Shown here: piece by piece, positions 9,478 through 18,752 of the stretch
How positions within the stretch are numbered: position 1 is the first letter of the stretch
Layout: each line of letters opens with the position of its first letter
NCBI RefSeq assembly: GCF_004137345.1
Contig: NZ_SDWV01000006.1
Location: 124,001 to 188,000, forward strand
Origin: Nocardioides zhouii
Lineage (GTDB): Bacteria; Actinomycetota; Actinomycetes; Propionibacteriales; Nocardioidaceae
Reading direction: 5' to 3'
DNA: 64,000 nt
Program-made: the position numbers and the translations under genes
Notes under the pieces: generated by a model
Told to the model about the DNA's origin: nothing
Seen by the model: only the letters and a program-made list of their open reading frames with translations
Databases searched by the model: none

Positions 9478-10212
9478 ATGACGAGCGACCTGCGTGAGGT
9501 GTGGGACTTCGACGACCCGTCCGGCAGCGAGGAGCGGTTCCGCCGGCTCGCCGCGGACCCCGACGAGCCGCTGGCGACGTACGCCTCGACGCAGGTGGCA
9601 CGTGCCCTCGGCCTGCAGGAGAGGTACGACGAGGGGCACGCGGTGCTCGACGCCCTCTCCCCCGCTGACGCCGGGTCGCGGGTGCGGATCGCGCTCCAGC
9701 GCGGTCGGCTGCTGCGCTCGTCGGGCGACCCGGGATCCGCCCGACCGCTCTTCGAGGACGCGGCGTCGGCTGCTCGCGAAGACGGTCTCGAGGAGCTCGA
9801 GGTCGACGCCCTGCACATGGTGGCGCTGGTCGTGGAACCGGCGGAGCGGCTCGCGGCCCACCACGCCGCCCTCGACCGGGCGCGGGCTGCGTCCGACCCG
9901 GCGGCCCGGGACTGGGACGCGTCCCTGCTCAACAACATCGGCATGGAGCACGCCGATGCGGGCGACCACGCGGCCGCGCTCGCGGCCTTCGAGGAGGCGC
10001 TCGAGGCGCGGCTGCGGATCGGCGACCCGGCACGCACCCGGGTCGCGCGGTGGATGGTGGCGTGGTCGCTGCGCCACCTCGGCGCCGTCGATGCGGCGCG
10101 CGAGAGGCAGCTCGCGCTCAAGGCCGAGCTCGACGCGATCGGCGAGACCGACCCGTACGTCGACGAGGAGCTCGCCCTCCTCGACCCGCCGAGCTCACCG
10201 TCTGAGCGGTGA
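9478..10212 (+). CDS. tetratricopeptide repeat protein
   Basis: Cytoplasmic helical-repeat protein of 244 residues, with no signal peptide or membrane segment. TPR-like helices are visible in ALGLQERYDEGHAVLDALSP, LLNNIGMEHADAGDHAAALAAF and the following RVARWMVAWSLRHLG. Actinobacterial proteins like this are mostly uncharacterised; a scaffolding role is only a guess. The ATG at 9478 is preferred over the upstream open frame because of the -10-like TAGCCT 7 nt before it. Confidence 0.75.
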   Translation: MTSDLREVWDFDDPSGSEERFRRLAADPDEPLATYASTQVARALGLQERYDEGHAVLDALSPADAGSRVRIALQRGRLLRSSGDPGSARPLFEDAASAAREDGLEELEVDALHMVALVVEPAERLAAHHAALDRARAASDPAARDWDASLLNNIGMEHADAGDHAAALAAFEEALEARLRIGDPARTRVARWMVAWSLRHLGAVDAARERQLALKAELDAIGETDPYVDEELALLDPPSSPSER

Positions 10213-10260
10213 GTGAGGAGGACTTCCTCCGCGGGGTACGCCCCTCACGCACCGCTCAGA
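10201..10260. terminator. long inverted repeat after the TPR gene
   Basis: The 18-base arm 10201-10218 pairs with 10243-10260 with a single mismatch around a 24-nt loop. It overlaps the last codons and stop of the TPR gene. It has no T tract but a very stable stem, so it may end transcription from both sides or protect 3' ends. A second related hairpin follows at 10285-10340. Confidence 0.55.
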
Positions 10261-10284
10261 GCGCGTCGTACGGCGACACGCGCG

Positions 10285-10340
10285 CGAGCGGCGTGTGAGG
10301 CGGATTGCGCGGGCGACGAACGCCCCTCACGCACCGCTCG
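10285..10340. repeat. second, related inverted repeat
   Basis: Arm 10285-10300 pairs with 10325-10340 (14 of 16 plus one G-T pair). Its right arm is part of a 20-bp exact direct repeat: 10238-10257 and 10320-10339 are identical (ACGCCCCTCACGCACCGCTC). Two copies of the same hairpin unit therefore stand side by side between convergent genes. Confidence 0.6.
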
Positions 10341-10346
10341 AAGGAA

Positions 10347-11069
10347 TCAGCCGACCCGGCGGTAGCAGAAGTCGGCGATGTCGCGGCCGACGTCGAGGCC
10401 CTTGCGCTCGAAGCGGGTGACCGGACGTTCGGCCCAGCGCTCCACCCGGCCGCCCTCGAGGGTGGGCTCGGCGTCGAGCACGTCGCGCATCTGGTCGGCG
10501 TAGTCGGCCCAGTCCGTCGCGAGGCGCCAGGCGCCGCCCGACACCAGCCGCGAGGAGGCGAGCGCCGCGTTGGCGGGCTTGACCAGGCGGCGCTTGCGGT
10601 GCTTGGTCTTGCGCCAGGGGTCGGGGAAGAAGGTCCAGATCTCGGCGAGGCTGGCGGGGCCCAGGAGGTTCTCCAGCGACCAGACGGCGTCCACCGAGCA
10701 GAACCGCACGTTGTCCGCGCCGGCCTCGGCGACACGCCACAACGAATCGGCCACTCCGGGGAGCCACACATCGAGCGCCAGCACGTCGTGGTCGGGGCGG
10801 GCCGCGGCGAGGACGGCCGTGGCCTCGCCGATGCCGGACCCGATCTCGAGGATCAGCGGGGCCTCCCGGCCGAACACCTCGGCCAGGGAGAAGTCGGGCC
10901 GGTCGACGGCCGCCTCGGGGATCACCCAGTCCGCCTGGTGCGCGGCCCAGGCCTCGGCCTGGCGCGGGGTGAACCGGCTGCCGCGACGTGAGTAGGACAG
11001 CACCTCGCGCATGCGCCGCCCGTCCTCGGTCAGCTTGTGGTGCGGGCGGGCCGGGCGTACGTCGTTCAC
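10347..11069 (-). CDS. trmB: tRNA (guanine-N7-)-methyltransferase
   Basis: SAM-dependent enzyme forming m7G46 in the variable loop of tRNAs. The 240-residue protein has the SAM-binding motif LEIGSGIGEAT and the family signature TFFPDPWRKTKHRKRR. I chose the GTG at 11069 because GGGGAGG lies 8 nt upstream; the longer frame to 11105 has no ribosome-binding site. It is downstream of the aminotransferase and Lrp genes on the same strand but probably not functionally linked. Confidence 0.93.
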   Translation of the reverse strand: MNDVRPARPHHKLTEDGRRMREVLSYSRRGSRFTPRQAEAWAAHQADWVIPEAAVDRPDFSLAEVFGREAPLILEIGSGIGEATAVLAAARPDHDVLALDVWLPGVADSLWRVAEAGADNVRFCSVDAVWSLENLLGPASLAEIWTFFPDPWRKTKHRKRRLVKPANAALASSRLVSGGAWRLATDWADYADQMRDVLDAEPTLEGGRVERWAERPVTRFERKGLDVGRDIADFCYRRVG

Positions 11070-11106
11070 GGGAGCATCCTCCCCGCTCACGCGGGTCGGA
11101 CGCACA

Positions 11107-12486
11107 TCAGAGGTGCGCGAGCGCCCCGGTGAGCACGGAGCGCAACCGCTGCTCGATGTCGTCGAACTCCGGCTGGCCGATGATCAGCGGCGGCGCCAGC
11201 TGGATGACCGGGTCACCGCGGTCGTCAGCCCGGCAGTAGAGCCCGGCCTCCCACAGCGCACCGGAGAGGTAGCCACGCAGCAGTCGCTCGGACTCGGCGT
11301 CGTCGAACGTCTCCTTGGTCTCGCGGTCCTTCACCAGCTCGATGCCGTAGAAGTAGCCGTGACCACGTACGTCGCCGACGATCGGGATGTCGTACAGCTT
11401 CTCCAGCGTCGAGCGGAAGCCCGGGGCGTTCTGCTGGACGTGGTCGGTGAGCCCCTCGCGCTCGAAGATGTCGAGGTTGGCGAGGGCGACCGCCGACGAG
11501 ACCGGGTGCCCGCCGAACGTGTAGCCGTGGGCGTACGCCGTGGTGCCGCTCTTGAACGGCTCGAAGAGCCGGTCGCTCGCGATCATCGCGCCGATCGGCG
11601 AGTAGCCGGAGGTCATGCCCTTGGCGCACGTGATGATGTCGGGCTGGTAGCCAAACTCGGTGGCGCCGAACATCTCCCCCACCCGGCCGAAGGCGCAGAT
11701 GACCTCGTCGGAGACCAGCAGGACGTCGTACTCGTCGCAGATCTCGCGCACCCGCTCGAAGTAGCCCGGCGGGGGCGGGAAGCAGCCGCCGGCGTTCTGC
11801 ACGGGCTCGAGGAAGACGGCGGCGACGGTGTCGGGCCCCTCGAACTCGATCGCCTCCGCGATCCGGTCCGCGGCCCAGCGGCCGAAGGCCTTCTCGTCGT
11901 CGCCGAGGTAGTCGGGGCGGCGGTAGAAGTTGGTGTTCGGCACCTTGTGGGCGCCGGGGACCAGCGGCTCGAACATCTCCTTCAGCGGCGGGATGCCGGT
12001 GATGGACAGCGCGCCCTGCGGGGTGCCGTGGTAGGCCACGGCCCGAGAGATGACCTTGTGCTTGTTGGGCTTGCCGGTGAGCTTGAAGTACTGCTTGGCG
12101 AGCTTCCACGCGGACTCGACGGCCTCGCCGCCGCCGGTGGTGAAGAAGACGCGGTTGAGGTCGCCGGGCGCCATCTTCGCGATCCGGTCGGCGAGCTCGA
12201 TGGCCCGCGGGTGCGCGAAGGACCACAGCGGGAAGAAGGCGAGCTCCCTGGCCTGCTGGGCGGCCGCCTCGGCGAGCTCCTCGCGGCCGTGGCCGACCTG
12301 TACGACGAACAGGCCGGCGAGGCCGTCGATGTACTCGCGGCCGTGGCTGTCCCAGATCTTGTGGCCCTCGCCCTTGACGATGAGCGGCATCTCGCCGCCC
12401 TTCTCGTAGGTCGAGTGGCGGGTGAAGTGCAACCACAGGTGGTCGCGGCCGGCCGCCTGGTAGTCGAAGGACTGGTCGATGCTCAT
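11107..12486 (-). CDS. class III aminotransferase, probably putrescine/diamine-pyruvate type
   Basis: PLP-dependent omega-aminotransferase of 459 residues. Expected residues are present: GGGEAVESAWKLA phosphate-binding block, Asp260 (SDEVICAFGR) for the pyridine nitrogen and Lys289 (CAKGMTSGY) for the Schiff base. It resembles the SpuC-like putrescine/beta-alanine-pyruvate group. Coupling to an Lrp gene (4-nt overlap) and divergence from an aminobutyraldehyde dehydrogenase and Pot transporter suggest it makes 4-aminobutanal from putrescine. Substrate is inferred from context. Confidence 0.85.
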   Translation of the reverse strand: MSIDQSFDYQAAGRDHLWLHFTRHSTYEKGGEMPLIVKGEGHKIWDSHGREYIDGLAGLFVVQVGHGREELAEAAAQQARELAFFPLWSFAHPRAIELADRIAKMAPGDLNRVFFTTGGGEAVESAWKLAKQYFKLTGKPNKHKVISRAVAYHGTPQGALSITGIPPLKEMFEPLVPGAHKVPNTNFYRRPDYLGDDEKAFGRWAADRIAEAIEFEGPDTVAAVFLEPVQNAGGCFPPPPGYFERVREICDEYDVLLVSDEVICAFGRVGEMFGATEFGYQPDIITCAKGMTSGYSPIGAMIASDRLFEPFKSGTTAYAHGYTFGGHPVSSAVALANLDIFEREGLTDHVQQNAPGFRSTLEKLYDIPIVGDVRGHGYFYGIELVKDRETKETFDDAESERLLRGYLSGALWEAGLYCRADDRGDPVIQLAPPLIIGQPEFDDIEQRLRSVLTGALAHL

Positions 12487-12944
12487 CGTGTTCCCCAGTT
12501 GTAGTGCTGCTTGTTGAGCTTGAGGTAGACGAAGGTCTCCGAGGAGACCACCCCCTCGAGCTCACGGACGCGACGGATGACGTCGAGCAGGTGCGGGTCG
12601 TCCTCGCACACCACCTCGACGAGGAGGTCGAAGCTGCCGGCGGTGGTGACCACGTAGTCGACCTCGGCGACCTCCGCGAGCCGGTCGCCGACCTGGAGCG
12701 GGTCGCCCTCGGTGCGGATGCCGATCATCGCCTGGCGGGTGAACCCGACCTGGGTCGGATCGGTGACCGCGACGACCTGCATGATCTCGGAGTCGAGCAG
12801 CTTCTGCACCCGCGCGCGGGCCGCGGCCTCGGAGAGACCGACTGCCTTGGCGATGGCGGCGTACGACGCGCGGCCATCCTCCTGCAGGAGCTCGATGATC
12901 CGCTTCGCGGTCGCATCCAGCTTCACCGGTCCCTCGCTGCTCAT
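12483..12944 (-). CDS. Lrp/AsnC family transcriptional regulator
   Basis: Small amino-acid-responsive DNA-binding protein, 153 residues. An N-terminal helix-turn-helix ([20 protein letters not shown]) is followed by an Asp/Glu-rich RAM ligand domain ([22 protein letters not shown]). Its 3' end overlaps the aminotransferase start by 4 nt. It is divergent from the polyamine operon, so it probably controls both directions from the shared 169-bp region. Confidence 0.93.
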   Translation of the reverse strand: MSSEGPVKLDATAKRIIELLQEDGRASYAAIAKAVGLSEAAARARVQKLLDSEIMQVVAVTDPTQVGFTRQAMIGIRTEGDPLQVGDRLAEVAEVDYVVTTAGSFDLLVEVVCEDDPHLLDVIRRVRELEGVVSSETFVYLKLNKQHYNWGTR

Positions 12945-13113
12945 GCGCCCATGGTGGAGCGACCGGCCCCGAAAGGCAAGCCGTGAGGAACGGATTCCGC
13001 ATTTCCGCCGCGTTAATTCTGCGATTACCGCACATTCTTTGGCTCAGGCTATGGCGATGGGTACCCCTCGCGGCCTACTCTCCCCTCATCGCACCCCGAC
13101 CGGGAGGACACCC
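12945..13113. promoter_or_regulatory. divergent control region of the polyamine locus
   Basis: Relatively AT-rich island (about 13008-13045) in an otherwise GC-rich stretch. Two short dyads are visible: GGAA-N4-TTCC (12987-12998) and TGCG-N5-CGCA (13020-13032), about three helical turns apart, a spacing that would suit an Lrp-type multimer. No confident -10/-35 pair was found on either strand. The plus gene has a strong Shine-Dalgarno (GGGAGGA) 5 nt before its GTG. Confidence 0.5.
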
Positions 13114-14559
13114 GTGACCACCCCACGCACGCTGCGCAACTTCATCGGCGGCGCCTATGTCGATGCTGATGCCGGCGCCACGAGCGACGTCGTGAACCCC
13201 TCGACCGGGCAGGTCGTGGCCCACGCCCCGGTCAGCGGGGGCGAGGAGGTCGACGCGGCGTACGCCGCCGCCGACACGGCCTTCGCCGAGTGGGGGCGTA
13301 CGACGCCCAGCGAGCGGCAGCAGGCGCTGCTGAAGTTCGCCGACTCGATCGAGGCGCACGCCGACGAGCTCATCGCCCTGGAGTCGGAGAACACCGGGAA
13401 GATCAAGGCGCTCACCGCGAGCGAGGAGATCCCGCCGATGGTGGACCAGCTCCGCTTCTTCGCGGGAGCGGCGCGGGTGCTGGAGGGGCGGGCGGCCGGG
13501 GAGTACATGGCTGGCCACACCTCGTGGGTCAGGCGCGAGCCGATCGGCGTCGTCGGCCAGGTCACCCCGTGGAACTACCCCCTCCTCATGGCCGTGTGGA
13601 AGATCGGACCGGCGCTGGCCGCGGGCAACACCGTGGTCCTCAAGCCGAGCGACACCACTCCCGAGAGCACGCTGCGGCTGGCCGAGCTCGCGTCCGAGTT
13701 CCTCCCGGCCGGCACGCTCAACGTCGTCACCGGTGACCGCGAGACCGGCCGCCTCCTCGTCGAGCACCCGACCCCGAGCCTCGTCGCCATCACCGGGTCC
13801 GTACGGGCCGGGGCCGAGGTGGCCGCCAGCGCAGCGCCGCAGATCAAGCGGGTGCACCTCGAGCTCGGCGGCAAGGCGCCGGTCGTGGTCTTCGACGACG
13901 CCGACATCGAGGCCGCCGTCGAGGGCATCGCGATCGCCGGCTACTTCAACGCCGGCCAGGACTGCACCGCCGCGACGCGGGTCCTCGTGGCGCCCGGCAT
14001 CCACGACGACTTCGTCGCGGCGCTCGCCGAGTACGCCAGGACCTCCGCGCCGGTCGGGCTGCCCGACGACGAGGACGCGCTCTTCGGCCCGGTCAACAAC
14101 GCCCGCCAGCTGGCGCACGTGAGCAGCTTCATCGAGAACCTCCCCTCGCACGCCACCGTCTCGGCCGGAGGCAACCGGCGTACGGACCTGGGTGACGGCT
14201 TCTACCTCGAGCCCACCGTGCTCTCGGGGCTGCGCCAGGACGACGAGGCGACCCAGAACGAGATCTTCGGTCCCGTCATCACGGTGCAGCGGTTCACCGA
14301 CGAGGACGAGGCGATCCGCTGGGCCAACGGAGTCGACTACGGCCTCGCGTCGTCGGTGTGGACCAAGGACTTCGGCCGCGCGATGCGGATGTCGAAGGCG
14401 CTGGACTTCGGCTGCGTGTGGATCAACACCCACATCCCACTCGTCGCCGAGATGCCGCACGGCGGCTACAAGAAGTCCGGCTACGGGAAGGACTTGTCGA
14501 TGTACGGGTTCGAGGACTACACCCGGATCAAGCACGTCATGGCGAACATCGAGAGCTGA
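13114..14559 (+). CDS. gamma-aminobutyraldehyde dehydrogenase-like ALDH
   Basis: NAD(P)-dependent aldehyde dehydrogenase, 481 residues, predicted to oxidise 4-aminobutanal to GABA. Catalytic Cys284 (FNAGQDCTA) and Glu250 (HLELGGKAP) are present, with the NAD site around [16 protein letters not shown]. The sequence [28 protein letters not shown] is typical of the PatD/Prr branch. The GTG at 13114 follows GGGAGGA by 5 nt. First gene of the nine-cistron operon. A betaine-aldehyde dehydrogenase is the main alternative. Confidence 0.88.
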   Translation: MTTPRTLRNFIGGAYVDADAGATSDVVNPSTGQVVAHAPVSGGEEVDAAYAAADTAFAEWGRTTPSERQQALLKFADSIEAHADELIALESENTGKIKALTASEEIPPMVDQLRFFAGAARVLEGRAAGEYMAGHTSWVRREPIGVVGQVTPWNYPLLMAVWKIGPALAAGNTVVLKPSDTTPESTLRLAELASEFLPAGTLNVVTGDRETGRLLVEHPTPSLVAITGSVRAGAEVAASAAPQIKRVHLELGGKAPVVVFDDADIEAAVEGIAIAGYFNAGQDCTAATRVLVAPGIHDDFVAALAEYARTSAPVGLPDDEDALFGPVNNARQLAHVSSFIENLPSHATVSAGGNRRTDLGDGFYLEPTVLSGLRQDDEATQNEIFGPVITVQRFTDEDEAIRWANGVDYGLASSVWTKDFGRAMRMSKALDFGCVWINTHIPLVAEMPHGGYKKSGYGKDLSMYGFEDYTRIKHVMANIES

Positions 14560-14634
14560 CCGGCTCCCGCTCCACACCGACCGACAACAGCCAGACCACG
14601 GACCGACCTCGGGGCCGACGGAGGACTTCCACAG

Positions 14635-15882
14635 ATGACACCCATCCCACGCCGGTCACGGCGACACCTCTCCCCCGAGGCTGCGGCCGTCGTCGGCGCC
14701 TCCGGTGGCCTCAGCCGCCGGGCCCTGCTCGGCACCGGCGTCGCCGCCAGCGCCGGTCTTGCGCTGACGGGGTGCGCGCCGCCCTCTCCGCCGACCGGAG
14801 GCCCTGCGGCACTCAAGCTGCCGACCGACGTGTCGGACTCCGAGAAGATCCTCAAGTGGGCCAACTGGACGGCCTACCTCGACATGAACGGCAAGGAGAC
14901 GAAGTCCCCGACGCTCGACGCCTTCATGCAGCAGAGCGGGATCGAGGTCAGCTACAGCGAGGATGTCGACGACAACGACTCCTACTACGCCAAGGTCGGA
15001 CCGCAGCTCCGCGCCGGCCAGAGCATCGACCGCGACATCTTCACGCTGACCGACTGGATGGCCGCGCGCGTGATCCGCGACCAGCTCTGCCAGCCGCTCG
15101 AGCTGATCCAGATGCCCAACGTCGTCAACAACCTGCTCCAGCCGCTGAAGGACGTCTCCTTCGACCCCGGCCGCCAGCACTCGATCACCTGGCAGAGCGG
15201 CTTCGCCGGCATCGGCTACAACAAGGAGAAGGTCGGCCGCGAGCTCAAGTCGCTCGACGACCTCTGGGCCGACGACCTCAAGGGCAGGATCGTGGTGCTC
15301 TCGGAGTTCCGGGACACCGCCGGCCTCGTCATGCAGTCCCAGGGCGTCGACATCGACAGCGACTGGGGTCGGGCGGAGTTCGAGAGCGCGCTGGACTTCA
15401 TCGAGCAGAAGATCGAGGACGGCTACATCCGCAAGGTGAAGGGCAACTCCTACATGGAGGACCTCACCAGCGGCAACGCCGTCGCCGGCATCACGTGGAG
15501 CGGCGACATCTTCGTCCTCGCCTACGACACCGAGGACCCCAACTGGACCTTCACCATCCCCGAGTCCGGCGGCACGCTCTGGTCGGACAACATGATGGTG
15601 CCGATCACCTCGACGCACCGCTCCAACGCCCAGCAGCTGATGGACTACTACTACGACCCGGCGGTCGCCGCGCAGGTCGCCGCCTGGGTCAACTACGTCT
15701 GTCCCGTCGACGGCGCGCAGGCCGAGATGGAGAAGATCGACCCCGACCTGGCCGAGAGCCCGTTCATCTTCCCGACCGCCGACTACATCGAGGAGAACAA
15801 CATCCAGGCGTTCCGCGTCCTCGACGCGGACGAGGACATCGAGTTCGCCGACCTCTGGTCCTCGAAGGTGATGGGGAACTGA
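14635..15882 (+). CDS. potD: polyamine ABC transporter substrate-binding lipoprotein
   Basis: PotD/PotF-like periplasmic-type binding protein, 415 residues. A twin-arginine motif (SRRALLG, Arg28-Arg29) precedes the lipobox LALTGC with Cys47, suggesting Tat export followed by lipid anchoring. The mature part has the spermidine/putrescine family pattern (LKWANWTAYLDMN, GFAGIGYNKEKVGR, DDLWADDLKGRIVV). It lies 75 nt after the dehydrogenase and 1 nt before the ATPase gene. Exact polyamine unknown. Confidence 0.9.
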   Translation: MTPIPRRSRRHLSPEAAAVVGASGGLSRRALLGTGVAASAGLALTGCAPPSPPTGGPAALKLPTDVSDSEKILKWANWTAYLDMNGKETKSPTLDAFMQQSGIEVSYSEDVDDNDSYYAKVGPQLRAGQSIDRDIFTLTDWMAARVIRDQLCQPLELIQMPNVVNNLLQPLKDVSFDPGRQHSITWQSGFAGIGYNKEKVGRELKSLDDLWADDLKGRIVVLSEFRDTAGLVMQSQGVDIDSDWGRAEFESALDFIEQKIEDGYIRKVKGNSYMEDLTSGNAVAGITWSGDIFVLAYDTEDPNWTFTIPESGGTLWSDNMMVPITSTHRSNAQQLMDYYYDPAVAAQVAAWVNYVCPVDGAQAEMEKIDPDLAESPFIFPTADYIEENNIQAFRVLDADEDIEFADLWSSKVMGN

Positions 15883-15883
15883 C

Positions 15884-16984
15884 ATGGCCGGATTCAGAGA
15901 AGCCAGCGGCGACCTGCAGCTCGAGAGCGTGACGAAGGCCTTCGGCGACTTCACTGCCGTCGACGACATCGACCTGCACGTCCCCCGCGGCTCGTTCTTC
16001 GCCCTGCTCGGCCCCTCGGGGTGCGGCAAGACCACCACGCTGCGGATGATCGCGGGGCTCGAGCAGCCCACGGCCGGCCGGGTGATGATCGGTGACACCG
16101 ACCTGACCGGCTCGCGACCCTACGAGCGCCCGGTCAACACGGTGTTCCAGTCGTACGCGCTGTTCCCGCACCTGACGATCAAGGACAACGTCTCGTTCGG
16201 TCCCAAGCGCCGCAAGGACAAGGACGCCGCGACGCGCACCGACGAGGCCCTCGAGCTGGTGCAGATGACGCAGTTCGCCGGCCGCAAGCCGGCGCAGCTC
16301 TCGGGCGGCCAGCAGCAGCGCGTCGCCCTGGCCCGCGCCCTGGTCAACCACCCGGAGGTGCTGCTGCTCGACGAGCCGCTCGGCGCCCTCGACCTCAAGC
16401 TGCGCCGCGAGATGCAGGTCGAGCTCAAGCGCATCCAGACCGAGGTCGGCCTCACCTTCATCCACGTCACCCACGACCAGGAGGAGGCCATGACCATGGC
16501 CGACACCGTCGCGGTGATGAACAAGGGCCACATCGAGCAGCTCGGCGCACCGGCCGCGCTCTACGACCTGCCGCTCACCCGGTTCGTCGCGAACTTCCTC
16601 GGCCAGGCCAACACCGGCGTCGGCACCATCAAGGACACCGACGGCGACCACATCGTCGCGGACGTCCTCGGCACACCGGTGAAGATCCTCAAGTCCCGCT
16701 CCCAGGTGCTCGAGGGCGAGGTGCTGTTCGGCGTACGTCCCGAGAAGGTGACCGTCTCGCGCTCGCAGCCGGACGGAGCAGGCAACGACGTCAAGGGCGT
16801 CGTGCGCGACGTGTCGTTCCTCGGCGTCGCCACCAGCTACCTCGTCGACATGCCCAGCGGCACCACGTGGAGCTGCTACGAGCAGAACCTCGACGTCGAG
16901 CCGCTCGATCTGCGGCCCGGGGACGAGGTGTGGCTGACCTGGAACCCCGGCCACGCCTTCGGGGTCCCCGTGGACGAGACATGA
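15884..16984 (+). CDS. potA: polyamine ABC transporter ATP-binding protein
   Basis: Energising subunit of the importer, 366 residues. Walker A GPSGCGKT (43-50), Q-loop Gln89, signature LSGGQQQR (139-146), Walker B LLLDE (160-164) and switch His197 are all intact. A C-terminal TOBE-like domain follows from about 290. The stop overlaps the first permease start by 4 nt. Confidence 0.94.
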   Translation: MAGFREASGDLQLESVTKAFGDFTAVDDIDLHVPRGSFFALLGPSGCGKTTTLRMIAGLEQPTAGRVMIGDTDLTGSRPYERPVNTVFQSYALFPHLTIKDNVSFGPKRRKDKDAATRTDEALELVQMTQFAGRKPAQLSGGQQQRVALARALVNHPEVLLLDEPLGALDLKLRREMQVELKRIQTEVGLTFIHVTHDQEEAMTMADTVAVMNKGHIEQLGAPAALYDLPLTRFVANFLGQANTGVGTIKDTDGDHIVADVLGTPVKILKSRSQVLEGEVLFGVRPEKVTVSRSQPDGAGNDVKGVVRDVSFLGVATSYLVDMPSGTTWSCYEQNLDVEPLDLRPGDEVWLTWNPGHAFGVPVDET

Positions 16985-17895
16985 GCGCACTCGCCCACGT
17001 GGCCGGGGGGGACCCGGACTTCGATCCGTCCGGGCCGGTGCCGGCGCCGACGAAGCGCAGCTGGACGGCGTACCTCCTGCTGCTCCCGGGCGCGCTGTGG
17101 CTCGGCGTCTTCTTCGTCCTGCCGCTCGTGCAGCTCGCGGCGGTCAGCCTGCAGAGCCGCTACCCCGGCTTCCCGGGCTACTACTACCGCGACGTCAACT
17201 TCGAGAACTACGCCAGCGCGCTGACGGACTACGCGCCACACTTCGCGCGCTCGTTCCTCTACGCCGGTCTCGCCACGCTGCTGGCGTTCGTCGTGGCGTA
17301 CCCGCTGGCCTACGCCATGGCGTTCAAGGCGGGCAAGTGGCGCAACCTGATGATGATCTGCGTAGTCGCGCCGTTCTTCACCTCGTTCATCCTGCGCACG
17401 TTCGCGTGGTCGCAGATCCTCGCTGACGAGGGGTGGGTCGCCGGCACCCTCAACTTCCTGCACCTGCTGCCCGGCGGCAACATCATCAACACGCCGCTCG
17501 CCGTGGTCGCGGGCCTCACCTACAACTTCCTGCCGTTCATGGTGCTGCCGATCTATGCCTCGCTCGAACGCGCCGATCCGCGCGTGATCGAGGCCGGCGG
17601 CGACCTGTACGCCAACGGCTTCACCACGTTCCGCACCGTGACCCTGCCGATGTCGATGCCCGGCGTGCTCGCCGGGACGTTGCTCACGTTCATCCCGGCA
17701 GCAGGTGACTTCGTCAACATGGAGCTGCTCGGCCCCCAACGCGGGAAGATGGTCGGCAACGTCATCAACGACCAGTTCCTCGCCGTCCCGGGCGGCTACC
17801 CGGTCGCCGCCTCGCTGTCGTTCACGCTCATGGCGGCGATCCTCGTCATGGTCTTCCTCTACGTCCGCCGCTTCGGCACCGAGGAGCTGGTGTGA
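16981..17895 (+). CDS. potB: polyamine ABC transporter permease 1
   Basis: Membrane subunit of the Pot importer, 304 residues with about six transmembrane helices. The first helix begins near YLLLLPGALWLGVFFVLP after a Pro-rich cytoplasmic N-terminus. The EAA coupling loop is seen in EAGGDLYANGFTTFRTVTLP. The ATG at 16981 overlaps the potA stop; the longer open frame is a potA shadow. Confidence 0.93.
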   Translation: MSALAHVAGGDPDFDPSGPVPAPTKRSWTAYLLLLPGALWLGVFFVLPLVQLAAVSLQSRYPGFPGYYYRDVNFENYASALTDYAPHFARSFLYAGLATLLAFVVAYPLAYAMAFKAGKWRNLMMICVVAPFFTSFILRTFAWSQILADEGWVAGTLNFLHLLPGGNIINTPLAVVAGLTYNFLPFMVLPIYASLERADPRVIEAGGDLYANGFTTFRTVTLPMSMPGVLAGTLLTFIPAAGDFVNMELLGPQRGKMVGNVINDQFLAVPGGYPVAASLSFTLMAAILVMVFLYVRRFGTEELV

Positions 17896-17896
17896 G

Positions 17897-18751
17897 ATGA
17901 CCACCACGACGACGACCCCCTATCGGCCCTCGGCACCCAAGCGCGCGCAGGTCTGGCTGGCCAACCACTTCGCGATGCTGTCCGCGATCCTGGTGCTGCT
18001 CTACCTCTTCCTGCCGGTGGCCTACACCTTCGCCTTCTCGTTCAACGACCACGGCAAGACCAACATCGTGTGGCAGGGCTTCACCTGGGAGCACTGGCAG
18101 GACCCGTGCGGTGTGGCCGGCGTCTGCGGCTCGCTGGTGACGTCGCTGCAGGTCGGCGCGATCTCCACGCTCGTCGCGACGGTGCTCGGCACCCTCATGG
18201 CGCTGGCGATGGTGCGCTACCGCTTCCGCGGCAAGGCGGCCAGCAATGTGCTGATCTTCGTGCCGATGGCGACGCCCGAGATCGTGATGGGTGCCGCGCT
18301 GCTGACGATCTTCGTGCAGGGCTTCTCCAACATCGGGCTCAGCCTGGGCTTCACCACGATCGTCTTCGCCCACATCATGTTCTGCCTGAGCTTCGTGGTC
18401 GTGACGGTCAAGGCCCGGATCCAGTCCCTCGACCCCCGGATCGAGGAGGCGGCGCAGGACCTCTACGCCAGCCCGATGCAGACCTTCTGGAAGGTCACCT
18501 TCCCGCTGATCCTGCCCGGCATCGCGGGGGCCGCGATGCTCGCGTTCTCGCTGTCCTTCGACGACTTCATCATCACCAACTTCGTCTCCGGCAACGAGAG
18601 CACGTTCCCCAAGTTCGTGTACGTCGCCTCCCGCCGCGGCATCCCTGCCGAGGCCAACGTCATCGGCTTCTCGATGTTCGTGCTCGCCGTCCTGCTCGTC
18701 GTCGGCGCTCAGCTCGTGAGCTCGGTCCGGGCGTCCAAGATCAAGGAGTGA
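17897..18751 (+). CDS. potC: polyamine ABC transporter permease 2
   Basis: Second membrane subunit, 284 residues, about six transmembrane helices. The coupling loop EEAAQDLYASPMQTFWKVTFP and the conserved LSFDDFIITNF segment mark the PotC/PotI branch. It starts 1 nt after the potB stop and ends 1 nt before the next gene, so the whole importer is translationally compact. Confidence 0.93.
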   Translation: MTTTTTTPYRPSAPKRAQVWLANHFAMLSAILVLLYLFLPVAYTFAFSFNDHGKTNIVWQGFTWEHWQDPCGVAGVCGSLVTSLQVGAISTLVATVLGTLMALAMVRYRFRGKAASNVLIFVPMATPEIVMGAALLTIFVQGFSNIGLSLGFTTIVFAHIMFCLSFVVVTVKARIQSLDPRIEEAAQDLYASPMQTFWKVTFPLILPGIAGAAMLAFSLSFDDFIITNFVSGNESTFPKFVYVASRRGIPAEANVIGFSMFVLAVLLVVGAQLVSSVRASKIKE

Positions 18752-18752
18752 C

